This document shows positions 55,058-64,000 of a stretch of DNA of 64,000 nt, piece after piece. The stretch is taken from positions 310,001-374,000 of the forward strand of contig CAJZBQ010000064.1 in assembly GCA_914767885.1 (NCBI GenBank), given 5' to 3'. How positions within the stretch are numbered: position 1 is the stretch's first letter; each line of letters begins with the position of its first letter. Made by a program: the position numbers and the translations under genes. This DNA is from Blepharisma stoltei. Its lineage: Eukaryota > Ciliophora > Heterotrichea > Heterotrichida > Blepharismidae. The notes under the pieces are model-generated. The model was not told where the DNA came from and searched no databases. It worked only from the letters and a program-made list of their open reading frames with translations.

Positions 55058-58000
55058 ATGAATTCAAAAACCACAACGCACCGCGGACCTTTCGAAAATC
55101 GTACCAACGGTCCCTACCTTATCACAATGACTCCTTCAACTGCTAAACCTCATTACCAAAAGTCAGATTTAGAAAATAACACCAAGCCTTATGAAACTCG
55201 CCAACAAGGCCGTTGGAAAGTCCCATACAAGCCAGCTGAGCCTAAAAAGCAATTAGAAGTTATTGACTGTCCTCTTTCCAAGCAGCAGCTTCGTGATTTC
55301 ATGAAACCTCTAAAAGACCTAGAATCTCAAGGTTTTTATCCCGTTTTCCACGCTGCTTGTGATAAACTAAAAAATTCTCCCCAAACGCTCCATTGGAGAG
55401 TCTTCGTTGAGCTCGCAGATTTAGCCAAAAGAGACAACAAGATCGATGAAGCCCGAGCTTTATTTGCAATGGCCACACAAATACAGCCTTATGCTCACCA
55501 AAGCTGACTCGAATACAGCAAGCTTGAAGAAGAATGTGGAAGGATTGAGCTTTCTCGCAAATTACTGATTCTCGGGCTCCATTTTTGCCCGTTAAGCGAC
55601 CAATTAGCAGTTAAATTTATAAAAACTGAAGAAAAAAATAGCGAGCTTGATGCCGCCAGAATGGTTTTAAGTAGCCTGAAATCTTATCCTTTAGATAAAA
55701 ACTGGAAAATTCTTATGGAAGGAGCATTGATGGAAGCCAGATCTGGCAGTATAGAAATAGCAAGGAGCATTTTTAATCATTTAATGGCTCAATGTGGGAA
55801 TTTCGGAGCGATATTTTGGCTCAGCAAATTTATCCAAAACATCAGGAAGCTGGCTTTGAGAATTTCTGAAAGTCGTTTTAGCAAGAAAACCATGAAGTCT
55901 GTTTTTGGAAAAAATAGTTAAGTCGAATAAAAATAAACTTTTAATAGAAAAATTTTAATCGACTTGCAATGGTTTCATTTAATAGACATGGATAAATGGT
56001 ATGAAGTCGGAGAAGCAAAATACTAGCGTGACTGAGAAATGAAAAATAGCAGAGTTTGAGATAAGAAATCTGCATAAGTCGCGATCTTAGGTTATCGGCA
56101 AGTTGGTGCTAAAAATTAACGGAAATTTTGATGAACCCTACCAAGTCTTCAATATATAATAATAATTTTTACGTTTTATCACGCCCAAGGCGTCTTAATT
56201 TTTTGCTTTTCGTAATTATCTTGATAAATTCCTTAGCATGAGCATCAATTTCGTCAACCTGACTCCTTGTCAATTCCAGTTCGTTCTTTTTTTCTTCATA
56301 TCTTCAAGAATCCAGCACAACATCCATCAAATTCAAATCTTCATCACTATCTATGTATGTCTTCAAATTCAAGTCTTCAATATAAAACCAATACAAGTCG
56401 AGTAATTAAAATATGATCAGATCAATTAATCTAAATTTTAAAAAAAAACACCATTTTCTTATATTTTTTCGATAATGTAAAATATATATAAATTTCAGTG
56501 TCATAATTATGAAACCATTTATAGTAGAGAAATTAAAACTGTAGCAAGTAGGCTATGAGAAATATTAGGAAGTCGTTGCGAGTTTTAGTATCCAATAAAA
56601 TAAGTATAGTCGATTAAAAAATATAATTAAATTAAAATTTAGAGATATTTAAAATTTGTATCAATGAGTCTATTCTTTCTGGTATATTTTTTAGTTTGAG
56701 AAGCCAAATAAAAAAACATACAGTAATTATCCAAATCTTTTTCATTTTTTGGGCGAAAACCATTTCTATAAGCCTTTAGTCTTTTTAGCCTGCTCCAAAC
56801 GTTTTCAATATGATTAGTTGTTTGCCTTCCAATTCCAAAGTCTTGATTATGAAAAACAATTGAATGGCGATATCCTAATGTTGGAAGCTATCTGTAAGCT
56901 GCTCAGCCATCTGTAAATACTTCTGTAGCATTCGTTTGATCGTTTGATACTGCATTTAGAATATATCCTGATAAATTTTCCCAAGTTCTATCGTTGCTTA
57001 CATAGTAAAATCTATAGTCTTCTGTTCCTCTGTCAAAAATTCCGAATAGCCTTTTGGGATCATGATCCATAGTCATAATATGAGTTTCATCAAGTTCTAC
57101 AGTTGGATAATCTTGCCCATCTTCATCTTCTATTCCAAGTTGATTATAAGTAAAATAAATTTTCAATACCATGTTCACTTATTAAAGCTCTCAGCTTTTT
57201 AAACAGCTTTATAAAAGCATCTTTTGATATTTTATGTCTTCAACAATAGTTATCATGGACTGTTCTCGGACGAAACAATGGAAAATTAACCTAACCATCT
57301 TGCTTATTGATAGTCTTGATTGGGAAAATATGGATCTTCTTCGAATTGAAAAAACTTAAATTGCATAAAGTACAACGTAGAAACATAGATCCTCCATTTC
57401 AATAAGAGAGGGCATGGATTATGGCATATATCACAAATGTTTGGCTGCATTATTTTCACTTCTTGGCACCAATTTATTGCGTTATCTTCAGTTCTGAGTA
57501 TCTCTGCGAAATTGCCGTAAAGAGGGTGAGTAAATCTTGGATTCATATTTAATTTTATATGCCTTATTTTTAAGACCGCCAATCAAAGATTTTAATTTAA
57601 TTATATTTTTTAATCGACTATACTTATTTTATTGGATACTAAAACTCGCAACGACTTCCTAATATTTCTCATAGCCTACTTGCTACAGTTTTAATTTCTC
57701 TACTATAAATGGTTTCATAATCACGACACTGAAATTTATATATATTTTACATTATCGAAAAAATATAACTCCCCCCCCCCCCCCCCTCCGTGAGCGAACA
57801 AAACCATTAGAAAAATCGCCATTTTTTGACCAAAAACCCACCCTCCGTGAGCGAAACAAAAATATTTTTAATAGAAAAAATTTTAATAGAAAAAAATTTT
57901 GCTATATAAGTGATAATTAGTATAATGAAATCTAGAGCTAATTCTGTTTAATTTTAAACAAATTGCGTTTTAAAACATAAATTTTGCAAATTAAATTAGT

Positions 58001-60112
58001 ATTTGCTTCCCAATTTTTGCAAATTAGGATTTTTTTTAAATTTCGAAAAAAAATTTTTTATAAAATTTATATATAAATTGTTTTTTAAAAAAAAAAAAAT
58101 TAACCCCCCTCCGTGAGTGAACAAAATTTTTTTGTTCGCTCACGGAGGGGGGGGGGGGAGTAAGAAAATGGTGTGTTTTTTTTTAAATTTAGATTAATTG
58201 ATCTGATCATATTTTAATTACTCGACTTGTATTGGTTTTATATATGAAGACTTGGTAGGGTTCATCAAAAATTTCCGTTAATTTTAGCACCAACTTGCCG
58301 ATAACCTAAGATCGCGACTTATGCAGATTTCTTATCTCAAACTCTGCTATTTTTCATTTCTCTCAGTCACGCTAGTATTTTGCTTCTCCGACTTCATACC
58401 ATTTATCCATGTCTATTAAATGAAACCATTGCAAGTCGATTAAAATTTTCTATTAAAAGTTTATTTTATTCGACTTAACTATTTTTTCCAAAAACAGACT
58501 TCATGGTTTTCTTGCTAAAACGACTTTCAGAAATTTCTCAAAGCCAGCTTCCTGATGTTTTGGATAAATTTGCTGAACCCGATATTTTTAGAAGCTGTGA
58601 AATTTGAAGAAAGATGGGGCAAAGATATATATTCTGCACTTGATAACTGTGAGAAAGGATTAGCTAGAAATCCAAGGTATGGGCCATTGTGGTTTTCATA
58701 TTTAAGACTGCTAGATAAAATTGAATTTTTACAAAGCCAAGGATCTGCTGCTAGAATTCCAAACCACGAAGTTTCTAGAAGAAAACTTGATTTGATTGCA
58801 AAAGGAGAAGAATCACTTACAAAAGAACTTGTGTGGAAGCTTTATTTAGAATATGCTTTAGGGCTCGAAAGAGCTGGGAAACTAGAAGATTGCAGAAGAT
58901 ATATGAAAGACGCTGTTGTTAATTGTCCTGACAATTTAAGATGGAAAGCTTGGATGGTAGGCGCCAGAATTGAATTGAAGGCAGGGAACTATAAAATAGC
59001 TATGAATATTCTTAATCAAAGCTTAAATGAAGTCCCTTGTAAACAGAAATCCATTGTGCTTGTTGAAATGAGCAAAGCTTATGAACTCATACAAAATAAA
59101 GAAAAGGCCAGAGAGCTTATGATAGAAGCTTGTGAAAACTCAAAACAAGACTGAAAAGTCCACTTAGAATACATCACAATGGAAATGAGGAACTCAGACT
59201 TTTCAAGAGCTACACAAATTGCTAAAGACTCCATAGTAAAATATTCTAATACTGGCAGACTATGGTCAGCATTAATACAGCTTCAGCATACTGATAGAAA
59301 ATTAATTGAACAAAAATTACATTTCAAAGGATTTTTATTAGCCTTAAAAGAAGTCCCTAAATCAGGCGAAGTTTGGTGTGAAGGGGCTAGATTAAGGCTA
59401 AATCCATTTACAGAATACTATGACTTAGATTCAGCTGATTAGATTAGATAAGTTCAGTTCTATCGGATCTCAAGGAATTATTTCATCCACTACCTAAGGC
59501 TCGAGTGACCCTAATCAATTGCTGTCACACAATGCCATTTATGTCAACACTAAAAAAATTGGTCTGAAAAAAGCCTTTCATGGATTACTGACCAGGGAAA
59601 CCCAACTCTGACTATCTAAGAAGATGGGATTAATTACCTAGGCTGCTATCAATTCACCAGTCATTACAGACCTATCTCAACTCACCATCATTAAAAAAGT
59701 AGCTTCAGCTGAAGATTATTTAAATTATGCTATACAGTTTACACCTCAATATGGAGACTCTTTCATAGAAATGCTGAGAGTTTATATGCTTAAAGGGACA
59801 TTTGAGAAGATTTCTGAGCTTAAAAGATTATGCATCAATGCAGATCCTAATTATGGAATGCTATGGTTCTTTTGCAAGCAGAACCCTCTGGAAGGGCCTG
59901 CTGAAGTCTGGAAAAGAGCCAAAAAATTAGTTAAAGAAGAGCTGTGCGCGATGAAATTAGCTTATGATCACCCGAAGCCGAGAGAAGAATTGTATATTGA
60001 TTGTATGTGGAGCGGGCTTACACAAGCCAATTGGACATATTCCAGAAGCGATAATTTAGACTTGAATGGAAGATGGAGACTTATATATGGAAGCGAAAAT
60101 ATAACTATTTAA
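55058..60112 (+). CDS. HAT/TPR-repeat protein interrupted by two germline inserts
   Basis: After removing 2771 bp (55809-58579) and 274 bp (59430-59703), 2010 nt encode 669 residues. The protein is a run of helical half-a-TPR (HAT) repeats: SLHWRVFVELADLAKRD, EARALFAMATQIQPY, ESWLEYSKLEEECG-like, ARMVLSSLKSYPLDKNWKI, ARSIFNHL, RNPRYGPLWFSYLRLLDK, ELVWKLYLEYALGLERAG, DNLRWKAWMVGARIEL and others. HAT repeats mark RNA-processing scaffolds such as Prp6, Clf1/Crn and CstF-77; the length and pattern are nearest Prp6-like proteins, but I do not see its N-terminal domain. TGA encodes Trp at HQSWLEYS and KQDWKVH. Confidence 0.78.
56169..56327 (-). CDS. Possible small frame in the left Merlin arm
   Basis: About 53 codons from MDVVLDSWRYEEKKNELEL to RLGRDKT, with one TGA-Trp; the frame stays open upstream for another 25 codons. 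It lies in a 228 bp segment present only in the left arm, bounded by a 14 bp repeat (AAGTCTTCAATATA at 56143 and 56371). Might be a remnant of an accessory gene. Low confidence. Confidence 0.25.
56639..57582 (-). pseudogene. Decayed Merlin/IS1595-type (ISXO2-like) transposase
   Basis: Pieces in order: a zinc-ribbon-like start (ICDICHNPCPLLLKW), a middle part (KISKDAFIKLFKKLRALISEHG), then the catalytic core: VELDETHIMTMDH (first Asp/Glu), RLFGIFDRGTEDYRFYYVSND, VFTDGWAAYR (second Asp), GYRHSIVFHNQDF, HIENVWSRLKRLKAYRNGF (catalytic Glu) and a C-terminal tail to TAA at 56639. The DDE core spacing fits the family. At least two frameshifts lie between the pieces, and a TAG follows AAYR, so no single protein can be made from this copy. 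Confidence 0.8.
57766..58160 (+). mobile_element. MITE family A, copy 8 (inside the Merlin right arm)
   Basis: TA at 57766-57767 and 58161-58162; 395 bp. The left arm of the same transposon preserves the unoccupied site: its inverse reads CGAAAAAATATAAGAAAATGG where the right arm has the MITE between TATA and AGAAAATGG. Full-length structure with doubled left terminal motif. Confidence 0.95.
59430..59703 (-). mobile_element. Retroposon-like 274 bp insert in the HAT/TPR gene
   Basis: TTCAGCTGA occurs at 59430-59438 and 59704-59712. Excision joins YYDLDSAE to DYLNYAIQF in frame. Read on the minus strand it starts near TAATGATGGTGAGTTGAG, close to the family motif AAAATGGTGACTTG, and ends in the tail TTATCTAATCTAA. 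The duplicated site has no TA. Confidence 0.75.
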
Positions 60113-60364
60113 TTTTTATTACCTCTGAATTAATTTTTATATATATGCATTTTTGTAAAATGGGTATTTTAAAGCAATGGGCAAAAATAAAATTCATTTT
60201 TATAAATAAATATTGCTTATAAGAATTGCATGAGGTCTTTTGATTAGTTTTAATTTGAAAGTTTTTAAATGTTTAGAGTATACCAGAAAACAAAGATAAT
60301 AGTTTTTTCATAATTCTAAAATTTATTTAATAATAATAACTGTGCATGCTTTTTCCTGGACTTA

Positions 60365-60490
60365 GACATTTCCTTGGAAAATCTGTTCGAAATTTTCCTT
60401 CGTGAGACATTTGATTGAAATTTGACAGTTTATCCGAGCAAATGTCTCACGAGGAGAAAATTTTTCGACCGAATTTCCAGAGGAAATGTC
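60365..60490. repeat. Foldback hairpin
   Basis: Imperfect inverted arms of about 50 bp: GACATTTCCTTGGAAAATCTG... with CGTGAGACATTT, and AAATGTCTCACG ... AGAGGAAATGTC on the other side. Could form a long stem. Family unknown. Confidence 0.75.
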
Positions 60491-60717
60491 ACACAAGCCA
60501 AAAATCCCTATCAAATGACATTAAGACAATAATAATAGATCCTACAATGCTTTTAAATACTATTTATGGCTCTAGGTATAATTTCTTCAGTAAAAAACCC
60601 TTTTAAAATTTTGAGCCTGTAACTGTCATAGAAAACAATAGAAGTTAAAAGCACAGTTTAATTCAAATGTAAAGATCAATTGAGCTATAAATTTAATTTC
60701 TTTATTTTTATGTTTCT

Positions 60718-61070
60718 TACTCCCTCCCTCCATGAGCGAAAAAAAAAAAATTTGTTCGCTCACCTATGGCTAATTTTTTTAAAAATTTATATAGAAATTT
60801 TATAGAATTTTTTTTTGAAATTTAAAAAAATACATATTCGAAATAATTTTAAGGCAAATAATAATATAATTTGTGCAATTGATGTTTTAAAATGCAATCT
60901 TTTTGAAATTAAACAGAATTAGGTAGAGATTTCTTTATTCCTTATATATAAAAATTATTTTTCTTAAAAACAATTATATTAATTTTACTTCCTGATGGAG
61001 AGTATAGGGTTTAAGCCAAAACATAGGAATTTTCCAATGGCTTTGTTCGCTCCCAGAGGGGGGCAGAAGT
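60718..61070 (-). mobile_element. MITE family A, copy 9
   Basis: TA at 60718-60719 and 61071-61072. Left CTCCATGAGCGAAAAAAA; right has one clear terminal motif (CTTTGTTCGCTCCCAGAGGGG) and a degraded inner copy. Core sequence matches the family. Ends about 90 bp before the next start codon. Confidence 0.82.
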
Positions 61071-61163
61071 TAATATATTTTCTAAAAAAACTAGCTAATG
61101 AGATTATCACCTTAAATATGAAGCTCAAAGCAGCTTCTGTTTACTTAACTATAATTACTAAAT

Positions 61164-62456
61164 ATGAAGCCAAATGGTAACTATAGCTTATCTAATTTCA
61201 CCGAAACAGACCTTATAGAAGCTTACATGTTTAGCAAGCCTTCTATATCCTGCAAAATTTTACTTGCCAATCCTAAATTATTCAACAAGACACACGAAAA
61301 GGTGAAAAATATTTAGGTAAACGCTTCAATCTTATTTCGAGCGGTCTTAGAAGAAAACATAAAACTCGTAAATTTTTTACTCTCTAAAGGTGTAAATCCC
61401 AATATTACTAACAATATAGGAGAAACACCCTTACACCATGCTGCTGATAACTCTTTATTAGAGATTGCTACAAATCTGATACATTATAGCGCGGATCCCA
61501 ATAGTGAAACTATTGATGGTGAAACGCCCTTGCATAATGCAGCGTTTAGAGGTGACAAAAATATGGTCGAGTTGTTGCTTTTGTGCAGTTCTGATCCAAA
61601 TAAGAAAAATAATTTTCTTGGCAGGACCCCACTTCACTATGCAGCTGAATGCAATTCTGCTGACTGCATTAAATTACTACTAGAAAGCTTTGCTGATAAG
61701 TCTATCAAAGATAACGATGGAAATAGTCCATATGATTTAGCTTTTAATGCAAAAATAAAAGAGCTACTGGAAATTGACGACAAAATCAAGAAAGAAAATC
61801 ACACAAAAATAAATTCGCTAGCTGAGACAGATTTGTCATCAATTATAAAAGAGTCGCCTAATTTAATACCTGATCAGGTAGATGGGTCAGATTCTGAGGA
61901 GATGCAACTCACAACACAAAGTTCGTTAAATAAGCTCTATGATTTTCTTAGCAGGCATAATCTTCAAGAGTATTTTGAAGTACTGCAAAATGCAGGATAT
62001 GATGACTTAGAGCTGATATATCAAAAAACGAGAGGAAATTCACCAATTAATGAGGTCATTCTTGAAAATATAGGGATAGAGAAGGCTGGACATAGAATTA
62101 GACTTATAATGGCCCTAGAAGAAAACTGCTATAGGAATCAAAAGCTTAATGATGATTACAGAGATAATAAAATGAATGAAGAAATTTGTATTTCAGTCCA
62201 AGAGTGGTTGAATATAATTAAGCTTTCTTTTTTAGCAGAAAATTTCATAAAAGCTGGCTATGATGATATGGGATTCTTGATTAAACAAATGAGGTCTAAA
62301 TATCAATTAGGACATAAAGAACTTGAAAATATCGGAGTCGATAAGTTTGGGTATAGATTGAGGATATTGGGGAAGCTTTATGAAGAATCTGATGTAATGC
62401 AAGAGACTATAAGGTGTGATGAAAAGGTTTGCAAATCTCGCTGTGCTCTTATGTAA
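61164..62456 (+). CDS. Ankyrin-repeat protein with two SAM-like domains
   Basis: 1278 nt plus one 15-nt intron, 425 residues. Ankyrin repeats at about residues 60-190 (NIGETPLHHAADNSLLEIATNLI; DGETPLHNAAFRGDKNMVELLL; LGRTPLHYAAECNSADC; a shorter DGNSPYDLAFNAKIKELL), then a linker, then two SAM domains (LYDFLSRHNLQEYFEVLQNAGYDDLELI; VQEWLNIIKLSFLAENFIKAGYDDMGFL), each ending in a LENIGVDKFGYRLRIL-type helix. Ankyrin plus SAM proteins are adaptors; the partner is unknown. The C-terminus has three cysteines (EKVCKSRCALM). Confidence 0.88.
61302..61316 (+). other. 15-nt intron in the ankyrin/SAM gene
   Basis: GTGAAAAATATTTAG, using a GTG start rather than GTA; removal eliminates TAG and joins KTHEK to VNASILF. 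Confidence 0.85.
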
Positions 62457-62497
62457 TTTAATGTCAAATATTTGTTATAGGCCAAAATTATTAGAAA

Positions 62498-63312
62498 TTA
62501 AAATGGTAGATTATTAGCTTTCCTGAACTTTTTCAATTGTTTTTTAAATCCGTTATTAGGATTCACGCCGGGCCTCATTCTTCTTACTCTGCTATTAGCA
62601 TTATTAGTTTATAATAAAACTTAATATAGATTATTAGAGATTTATGCGAAAAGCAAAATTAACTTATTTATATATGAGTTAGGGCTTTTAATGCTGTGTA
62701 TTCGTTATATCCAAATTTTATGATCATATAAGCAATTATTATTGAGGGGCTTCGAGACAAGCCTGCTCTGCAATGAACTAACACATTTCCTCTAGCTTTA
62801 TGGCTTTCATCAATAAAATCTAAAGCTCCCTTTAATTTTTCCAAAAGATTTTCAGAGCCATTATCTTTAATTTCTATAAAATAATATGTTATTAAAGGGA
62901 GCCGTGCACATTCATTTTCATTTTCTAATAATTGAACAACAAAATTTATATTCTTTTCTCTAAGGAGTTTAATATTTTCTGCATCATGGATACTCCCAAG
63001 ATATAAATTTGGGGTTACCTCAGTTATATCAAGTTCAGTGCCAAAATAGGCTCCGCTGCTATTTCATTGAGTGCAATTTCGTTCATTTAGGCATTTTGTA
63101 TTTTCACACTTACTCTTAGTAATATTTAGAAGAGAAGCTTCAATAAGGGTTTTGGATTTTAAATAGTTTCTGAAAAGAGATTGTATTGAAATAATGACAT
63201 GATCTATAAAAATTTTATGTTGATAGCTCTCTGGTGTAAAGCGAGCTATATTATGAACTTCTGGAAAACGAGAATCATTTGAGATCTGATCACCACTGAC
63301 ATTTTTATCCAT
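62498..63312 (-). CDS. Dual-specificity protein phosphatase 2
   Basis: After removing an 86 bp TA-bounded IES, 729 nt encode 242 residues. The N-terminal 95 residues have no known domain; then VTPNLYLGSIHDAENIKLL, IKDNGSENLLEKLKGALDF, the P-loop VHCRAGLSRSPSIIIAYMI, and, across the IES junction, THIRRMRPGVNPNNGFKKQL. The RxRPxxNPNxGF motif, split by the IES, is the normal DSP signature, so the join is secure. The expected general-acid Asp sits in IKDNGSE. Probably active. Stops only 41 bp from the ankyrin/SAM gene. Confidence 0.88.
62585..62670. other. 86 bp TA-bounded IES in dual-specificity phosphatase 2
   Basis: TA at 62585-62586 and 62671-62672. Removal gives ALTHIRRMRPGVNPN in frame. 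Its end TACTCTGCTATTAG resembles the TACTCTTTAATTA end of the IES at 23473. Confidence 0.85.
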
Positions 63313-63386
63313 TTTAACTTTTGCTTATTTTGGGTTTAGCATAATATGTAAATGCATGGTAATAAGATAAGAATTTTAAAAGAGCT

Positions 63387-64000
63387 TTAGTTAATAGGAT
63401 TAAAGCTTGAAAACCTATAGCTTGTAAGATAATTGCTCATTTTGCCATATAAGTTCGTTGTCAAAGCACTCTTAACGCACTTATTAAACTGTAAGTTTAT
63501 CGGATAAAATTGGACATATGATAAATAATTTATCAGGTTTTGATAATTAACCGAGTCCCACATTTCTTGAGCACAACTGATATATTCTCTCTTATCCGAG
63601 TTACAGTTTTTAATAGCATCACTTTTATGCCAATTCATTACTTGTTTAATTGCAAGTTGCAATGGCTCGTCTCCAGGGAATAGCGGGCAGACTCCTGACT
63701 TTGTTGCGTTTGAGGTGCAAAAGCAGTTTTCAGTTATATTGCTAGGAGAAAAAAAGTCATCATTTGTAGAATTACAGCACCCACCATTTCCATCGCAGCT
63801 TTCAGGAAACTCTGATTGTACCTGCACAGGTTCAGAGCAATAAAAAATACTATCCTCTTGATTTTCCATGCAAGTTCCAAATTCACAAAGTAAATTAACA
63901 TTATTTGAGCATTCGTTTACTTGTGAGTGAACTTCTAAGGAGCCAATAGGAACACACCTTTGAATATTTCCCATGCATAGCGAGCCATACTCACAGTTGA
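63387..64000 (-). CDS. Cysteine-rich secreted protein, paralogue 2, N-terminus outside window
   Basis: The frame is open to the right edge, so the N-terminus is missing. About 204 residues visible. It shares IQRCVPIGSLEV, CxxGTC, SEFPES/TC, GVCPLFPGDEPLQLAIKQVMNWHKS, LINYLSYVQFYPINL and LTTNLYGKMSNYL with the gene at 40186-41745. It has no insert at the place where the other copy has one (NCFCTSN is continuous). Probably extracellular like its paralogue; function unknown. Confidence 0.75.
   Translation of the reverse strand, partial: NCEYGSLCMGNIQRCVPIGSLEVHSQVNECSNNVNLLCEFGTCMENQEDSIFYCSEPVQVQSEFPESCDGNGGCCNSTNDDFFSPSNITENCFCTSNATKSGVCPLFPGDEPLQLAIKQVMNWHKSDAIKNCNSDKREYISCAQEMWDSVNYQNLINYLSYVQFYPINLQFNKCVKSALTTNLYGKMSNYLTSYRFSSFNPIN

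Larger units (their letters stand above)
55809..58579 (-). mobile_element. Merlin-like DNA transposon, 2.76 kb, with 9 bp target duplication
   Basis: CGATATTTT occurs at 55809-55817 and 58580-58588. Removing one copy plus the element gives CGNFGAIFLEAVKFEERW in frame. Element ends are inverted, GGCTCAGCAAATTTATCC (55818 on) and its partner with GGTTCAGC on the right. The inverted arms are very long (about 800 bp left, about 600 bp right without the MITE). They flank a minus-strand transposase of the IS1595/Merlin (ISXO2-like) type. An 8-9 bp duplication, GG ends and this transposase family together are diagnostic of Merlin. MITE family A copy 8 sits in the right arm. Confidence 0.85.
60113..61163. 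other. Intergenic region with a hairpin and a MITE
   Basis: About 1 kb between the HAT/TPR gene and the ankyrin/SAM gene. It contains a foldback at 60365-60490 and MITE family A copy 9 at 60718-61070; otherwise AT-rich and empty. Confidence 0.55.

Noticed and set aside
6263-61070. Repeated MITE copies as a CRISPR-like array
   Set aside because: Copies are dispersed, in both orientations, with inverted ends and TA target sites; a transposon family in a eukaryote.
1-64000. TGA codons as real stops, giving about 80 short genes
   Set aside because: Conserved tryptophans in many known families fall at TGA, and frames continue normally beyond them.

Overview
This is protist DNA, and the best fit is the germline (micronuclear) genome of a heterotrich ciliate of the Blepharisma type. 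Three things show it. First, in almost every gene in-frame TGA falls where a conserved tryptophan belongs (in cytochrome b561, PP2A B'', PHD, cyclin, PP2C and ubiquitin-protease genes), while reading frames end in TAA or TAG. Second, the spliceosomal introns are 15 or 16 nt long (GT...AG). Third, many reading frames are broken by inserts whose removal at a short direct repeat restores the protein exactly. For every complete gene whose inserts I could place, the length left after removing them and the introns is a multiple of three. Such inserts (internal eliminated sequences, IESs) are present in the germline and absent from the somatic genome. The species assignment is inference; the code, introns and inserts are read from the sequence.

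Layout. 1-4.5 kb: end of a coiled-coil gene, then a cytosolic carboxypeptidase holding a 1.13 kb nested insert. 5-7 kb: PP2A B'' subunit. 7.2-14.4 kb: two divergent paralogues of an unknown family flanking a CRAL-TRIO gene. 14.6-15.6 kb: PP2C phosphatase. 15.9-23.8 kb: two divergent paralogues of a DOMON/cytochrome b561/cytochrome b5/reductase fusion. 24-27 kb: a PHD-finger protein. 28.3-35 kb: a 2,234-residue cysteine-rich membrane protein, the largest gene and free of inserts. 35.1-38.3 kb: a coiled-coil gene and a ubiquitin protease overlapping at their stops. 40-45 kb: secreted cysteine-rich protein, dual-specificity phosphatase, coiled-coil protein. 45.8-54.3 kb: FAIM-like protein, disordered protein, ketosynthase-like enzyme, coiled-coil protein, cyclin. 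55-60 kb: HAT/TPR-repeat protein carrying a 2.77 kb Merlin-like transposon. 61-64 kb: ankyrin/SAM protein, a second phosphatase, and a partial paralogue of the 41 kb cysteine-rich gene.

The mobile fraction falls into classes: (a) nine copies of a 270-400 bp MITE with CTCCGTGAGCGAACAAAA ends and TA target sites; (b) a second TA-flanked MITE family; (c) GC-rich retroposon-like inserts that share a TAAAATGGYGAC motif near one end, have 8-15 bp target duplications and often short-repeat tails, and are nested in one case; (d) a decayed Merlin element with a 9 bp duplication; (e) foldback elements; (f) short TA-bounded IESs of 55-86 bp. Several class (c) inserts have no TA in the duplicated site yet must be removed to the base for the host gene to work. 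That is the most interesting aspect of this window.
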